Shown here one piece after another: positions 61,058 to 64,000 of a stretch of DNA of 64,000 nt. The stretch covers positions 1,116,001-1,180,000 of the forward strand of contig NZ_BJOU01000001.1 in assembly GCF_009932435.1 (NCBI RefSeq), written 5' to 3'. Below the pieces are notes generated by a model that was not told where the DNA came from, ran no database searches, and worked only from the letters and a program-made list of their open reading frames with translations. Position 1 is the stretch's first letter, and every line of letters starts with the position of its first letter. This DNA comes from Gordonia crocea (lineage in GTDB: Bacteria > Actinomycetota > Actinomycetes > Mycobacteriales > Mycobacteriaceae). A program made the translations under genes and the position numbers.

Positions 61058-64000
61058 GTGGCATCCACCCCCGTTCTGCACACCCCGGTTCTGCACGGTC
61101 TCGCGCAATCGGTGTGCGCCGATCCGACCTTCACCGGCCTCACCGCACATCTCGAATCCGCCCGACTGTCGATCACGGCGCCCGACGCCGCGCGCCCCTT
61201 CGCCGTCGCCGCGCTCGCCCAGGCCACGACCGATCCGTTGTTAGTGGTGTCGGCCAACGGACGCGAAGCCGAAGACCTGGTCACCGAGCTGCGCGAGCTC
61301 CTCGACGATGCCGACGCCGTCGCCCTGTTCCCGTCGTGGGAGACGCTGCCCCACGAGAAGCTCTCGCCGAGCGCGGACACCGTCGGCCAGCGGTTGTCAG
61401 TGCTGCACCGGCTCGCCGAACCGGGCAGTTCGCTGCGTGTGGTCGTCACGACGGTGCGTTCGCTAGTGCAACCGATGGCACCCGGACTCGGCAAGCTGTC
61501 GGCGATCACGTTGCGGGAGGGCGACGAGATCGACTTCGACGGGCTGCTGGCCAGCCTGGTCGAGATGGCCTACGAGCGTGTCGACCTGGTCGGCCGGCGC
61601 GGTGAGTTCGCGGTGCGCGGTGGCATCCTCGACATCTTCCCGACGACGGCCGAGCACGGCGTGCGCATCGAGTTCTTCGGCGACGAGATCACCGACGTGC
61701 GGGCCTTCTCCGTCGCCGACCAGCGCACCCACCCGGACATCGACCCCGGCCCGGTGATCATCCACGCCTGCCGGGAACTGCTACTCACCGAGCCCGTACG
61801 CCGCCGCGCCGCAGCGCTCCTCGACGAGCAAGAGGGGGGCAGTGAACTGTCGTCGATGCTGGCCAAGCTGAGCGAGGGGATCCCCGTCGAGGGAATGGAA
61901 GCGCTCATCCCGGTCCTCGTCGACGGCGAGCTGGAACTGCTCACCGAGGCCATACCGGGCAACTCCCTGGTGCTCCTGCTGGATCCGGAGAAGATCCGCA
62001 CTCGGGCCACCGACTTGGCCGCCACCGGAAAGGAGTTTCTCGACGCAGCGTGGACGGCGGCAGGCATGGGTGCAGACGCCCCGCTCACCAAGGAGTTCTC
62101 CGCGAGCGCCTACCGGCCGCTCGACGACGTTGCGGAGGCGACGACGGCCGCCGGACGCCGCTGGTGGACGCTGAGTCCGCTCAGCACCGGAGCCGACGAC
62201 GAGGTCGTCCTCGACGTGGCACCGGGACCGGCGCCGCGCGGACATGAAGACGAGATCGCGGCGACGTTCGCCCAGCTGCGCGCCCACGTCACCGACGGCG
62301 GTCGCGCGGCCATCGTCGTTGCAGGCAAGGGAACCGCCGCTCGCGTCGCCGAGCGGCTCGGCGAGGCAGAGGTCCCCTCGACGATGGCCGACGACGGCCA
62401 GGCGCCCGTCGCCGACGCGGTCACGATCTATCACGGCACACTTCGGAACGGAATCGTCTGTACCGGCGCCGGGAGCGCTGGCGTGCGGGCCGAGAACGCT
62501 TCTGCCACTCCACTTGTCGTCGTCACCGAGGCTGACCTCACCGGTACCCGTGTGGCGGGGACCCGCGACGGGCGCAAGCTCGGCGCCAAGCGTCGCAACC
62601 AGGTCGATCCGCTCGCCCTGACCTCCGGCGACCTCGTCGTCCACGACCAGCACGGGATCGGGCGCTTCGTCGAGATGATCGAGCGCACCGTTTCCGGCGC
62701 CCGCCGCGAATACCTCGTCCTCGAGTACGCGCCGAGTAAGCGGGGACAGCCCGGCGATCGCCTGTACGTCCCGATGGACTCCCTCGACCAGCTGTCGCGC
62801 TATGTCGGAGGCGAGGCGCCGTCGCTGTCTAAGCTCGGCGGCTCGGACTGGCAGAACACCAAGCGCAAGGCCCGCAAAGCGGTGCGCGAGATCGCCGGCG
62901 AGCTCGTCCAGCTCTACGCTGCGCGGCACGCTGCGCCCGGTCACGCCTTCGCCGCCGACACCCCGTGGCAGCAGGAGATGGAGGACGCGTTCGACTTCAC
63001 CGAGACGCAGGACCAGCTCACCGTCATCGCCGAAGTGAAGTCCGACATGGAGCGCCCGGTGCCGATGGACCGCGTCATCGTCGGCGACGTTGGCTACGGA
63101 AAGACGGAGATCGCCGTGCGGGCCGCGTTCAAGGCCGTGCAGGACGGCAAGCAGGTCGCGGTCCTCGTCCCGACGACCATCCTGGCCCAGCAGCACCTGC
63201 AGACCTTCACCGAGCGCATGTCCGGGTTCCCGGTGACTATCCGCGGACTGAGCCGGTTCACCGAGGCCGCGCAGGCGCGCGAGACGATCGAGCAGATGGC
63301 GCACGGCCAGGTCGACATCGTCATCGGCACGCACCGACTGCTGCAGACCGGCGTGCGGTGGAAGGACCTCGGCCTGGTCATCGTCGACGAGGAGCAGCGC
63401 TTCGGCGTGGAGCACAAGGAGCACATCAAGTCGCTGCGCACCCACGTCGACGTCCTGACCATGTCGGCGACGCCGATTCCGCGCACGCTGGAGATGTCGA
63501 TGGCCGGGATCCGCGAGATGTCGACCATCCTCACCCCGCCCGAGGAGCGCCACCCGGTGCTCACCTATGTCGGGGCGTATTCGAGCAAGCAGGTGGCGGC
63601 GGCGATCCGCCGCGAGCTGCTGCGCGACGGCCAGGTGTTCTACGTGCACAACCGGGTGTCGTCGATCGACAAGACGGCGCGGGAGTTGGCGCAGATGGTG
63701 CCCGAGGCGCGGATCGCCGTCGCCCACGGCCAGATGAACGAGGACCAGCTCGAGTCGACGGTCACCGGTTTCTGGAACCGCGAATACGACATCCTCGTGT
63801 GCACCACGATCATCGAGACCGGTCTGGACATCGCCAACGCCAACACGCTCATCGTCGACCGCGCCGAGCATTTCGGGCTGTCGCAGCTGCACCAGTTGCG
63901 CGGCCGGGTCGGGCGCAGCCGCGAGCGCGGCTACGCCTACCTCTTCTACAGCCCCGACCGCCCGCTGACCGAGACCGCCTACGACCGCCTCGCGACGATC
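61058..64000 (+). CDS. mfd: Transcription-repair coupling factor, partial (C-terminus outside window)
   Basis: The first 981 codons of a helicase-like protein that removes RNA polymerase stalled at DNA damage and recruits UvrA. UvrB-like part: [20 protein letters not shown] and [20 protein letters not shown]. The RNA-polymerase-interacting region begins at [20 protein letters not shown]. Translocase motifs: [20 protein letters not shown] (Walker A), [32 protein letters not shown] (DEEQ), [20 protein letters not shown], and [19 protein letters not shown]. Start GTG 61058. The homologue of Rv1020, next to the TetR gene in mycobacteria, is separated here by about 6.5 kb. Confidence 0.95.
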   Translation, partial: MASTPVLHTPVLHGLAQSVCADPTFTGLTAHLESARLSITAPDAARPFAVAALAQATTDPLLVVSANGREAEDLVTELRELLDDADAVALFPSWETLPHEKLSPSADTVGQRLSVLHRLAEPGSSLRVVVTTVRSLVQPMAPGLGKLSAITLREGDEIDFDGLLASLVEMAYERVDLVGRRGEFAVRGGILDIFPTTAEHGVRIEFFGDEITDVRAFSVADQRTHPDIDPGPVIIHACRELLLTEPVRRRAAALLDEQEGGSELSSMLAKLSEGIPVEGMEALIPVLVDGELELLTEAIPGNSLVLLLDPEKIRTRATDLAATGKEFLDAAWTAAGMGADAPLTKEFSASAYRPLDDVAEATTAAGRRWWTLSPLSTGADDEVVLDVAPGPAPRGHEDEIAATFAQLRAHVTDGGRAAIVVAGKGTAARVAERLGEAEVPSTMADDGQAPVADAVTIYHGTLRNGIVCTGAGSAGVRAENASATPLVVVTEADLTGTRVAGTRDGRKLGAKRRNQVDPLALTSGDLVVHDQHGIGRFVEMIERTVSGARREYLVLEYAPSKRGQPGDRLYVPMDSLDQLSRYVGGEAPSLSKLGGSDWQNTKRKARKAVREIAGELVQLYAARHAAPGHAFAADTPWQQEMEDAFDFTETQDQLTVIAEVKSDMERPVPMDRVIVGDVGYGKTEIAVRAAFKAVQDGKQVAVLVPTTILAQQHLQTFTERMSGFPVTIRGLSRFTEAAQARETIEQMAHGQVDIVIGTHRLLQTGVRWKDLGLVIVDEEQRFGVEHKEHIKSLRTHVDVLTMSATPIPRTLEMSMAGIREMSTILTPPEERHPVLTYVGAYSSKQVAAAIRRELLRDGQVFYVHNRVSSIDKTARELAQMVPEARIAVAHGQMNEDQLESTVTGFWNREYDILVCTTIIETGLDIANANTLIVDRAEHFGLSQLHQLRGRVGRSRERGYAYLFYSPDRPLTETAYDRLATI

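Noticed and set aside
61781..63892. 703-codon minus-strand ORF opposite mfd
   Set aside because: Mirror of mfd codon bias; no recognisable domain and no start context.

Overview
The window is high-GC, gene-dense actinobacterial DNA. Its backbone follows the gene order known from Mycobacterium tuberculosis Rv1002c to Rv1020: pmt, rsmI, pabB, metG, tatD, rpfB, ksgA, ispE, then pth, rplY, prsA, glmU, a TetR gene and mfd. RpfB, an IdeR-type iron box, a GlxR/CRP-type site, 13E12 (DUF222/HNH) genes and a DUF2236/Lcp-like gene point to a mycolic-acid bacterium (Mycobacteriales). A Gordonia-like genome is my best guess, as an inference without database support.

0-13.6 kb is housekeeping. It holds a minus-strand operon (beta-phosphoglucomutase, GH65, metG, pabB) and plus-strand phzF, tatD and rpfB-ksgA-ispE, then a secreted lipase. 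13.6-30.2 kb holds two ABC-F ATPases, a DUF222/HNH gene, an aldo/keto reductase, an alpha/beta hydrolase, a three-gene membrane locus behind a palindrome, a 3-hydroxyisobutyryl-CoA-hydrolase-like gene, a proline-rich lipoprotein, prfC, a TetR gene and an iron-box locus with a siderophore-interacting protein. 30.2-33.8 kb has two tandem KAS III-like synthases, pth and rplY.

34.0-39.2 kb is a plus-strand run of five genes with overlapping stop and start codons. It encodes two homologous exported proteins, a membrane protein with an internal duplication, a protein that joins an exported-looking domain to an ABC ATPase, and an ABC-2-type permease. It sits between rplY and arsC-prsA-glmU, and I recognise no described system in it.

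42.7-53.9 kb is accessory DNA. After a fabG-like gene and tRNA-Gln comes a lower-GC island. There a WXG100-like ORF has an amber codon at position 4, and the next gene is split by an IS630-type element whose removal restores the frame exactly. Then come a secreted octapeptide-repeat protein, a CIRCE-controlled hsp20, a second DUF222/HNH gene, a DUF2236 gene with a palindrome over its -10 box and start codon, and a frameshifted Tat-lipoprotein amidohydrolase.

53.9-64 kb returns to the backbone: TetR, a thiolase-like protein without the usual cysteines, small enzymes, a SecD-like lipoprotein and an ArsR-SRPBCC-DinB operon. Two short-repeat arrays follow, one split by an IS30-type element, and then mfd runs off the end.

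Many monocistronic genes have TANNNT 6-8 nt before the start codon and no Shine-Dalgarno sequence, which fits leaderless transcription.
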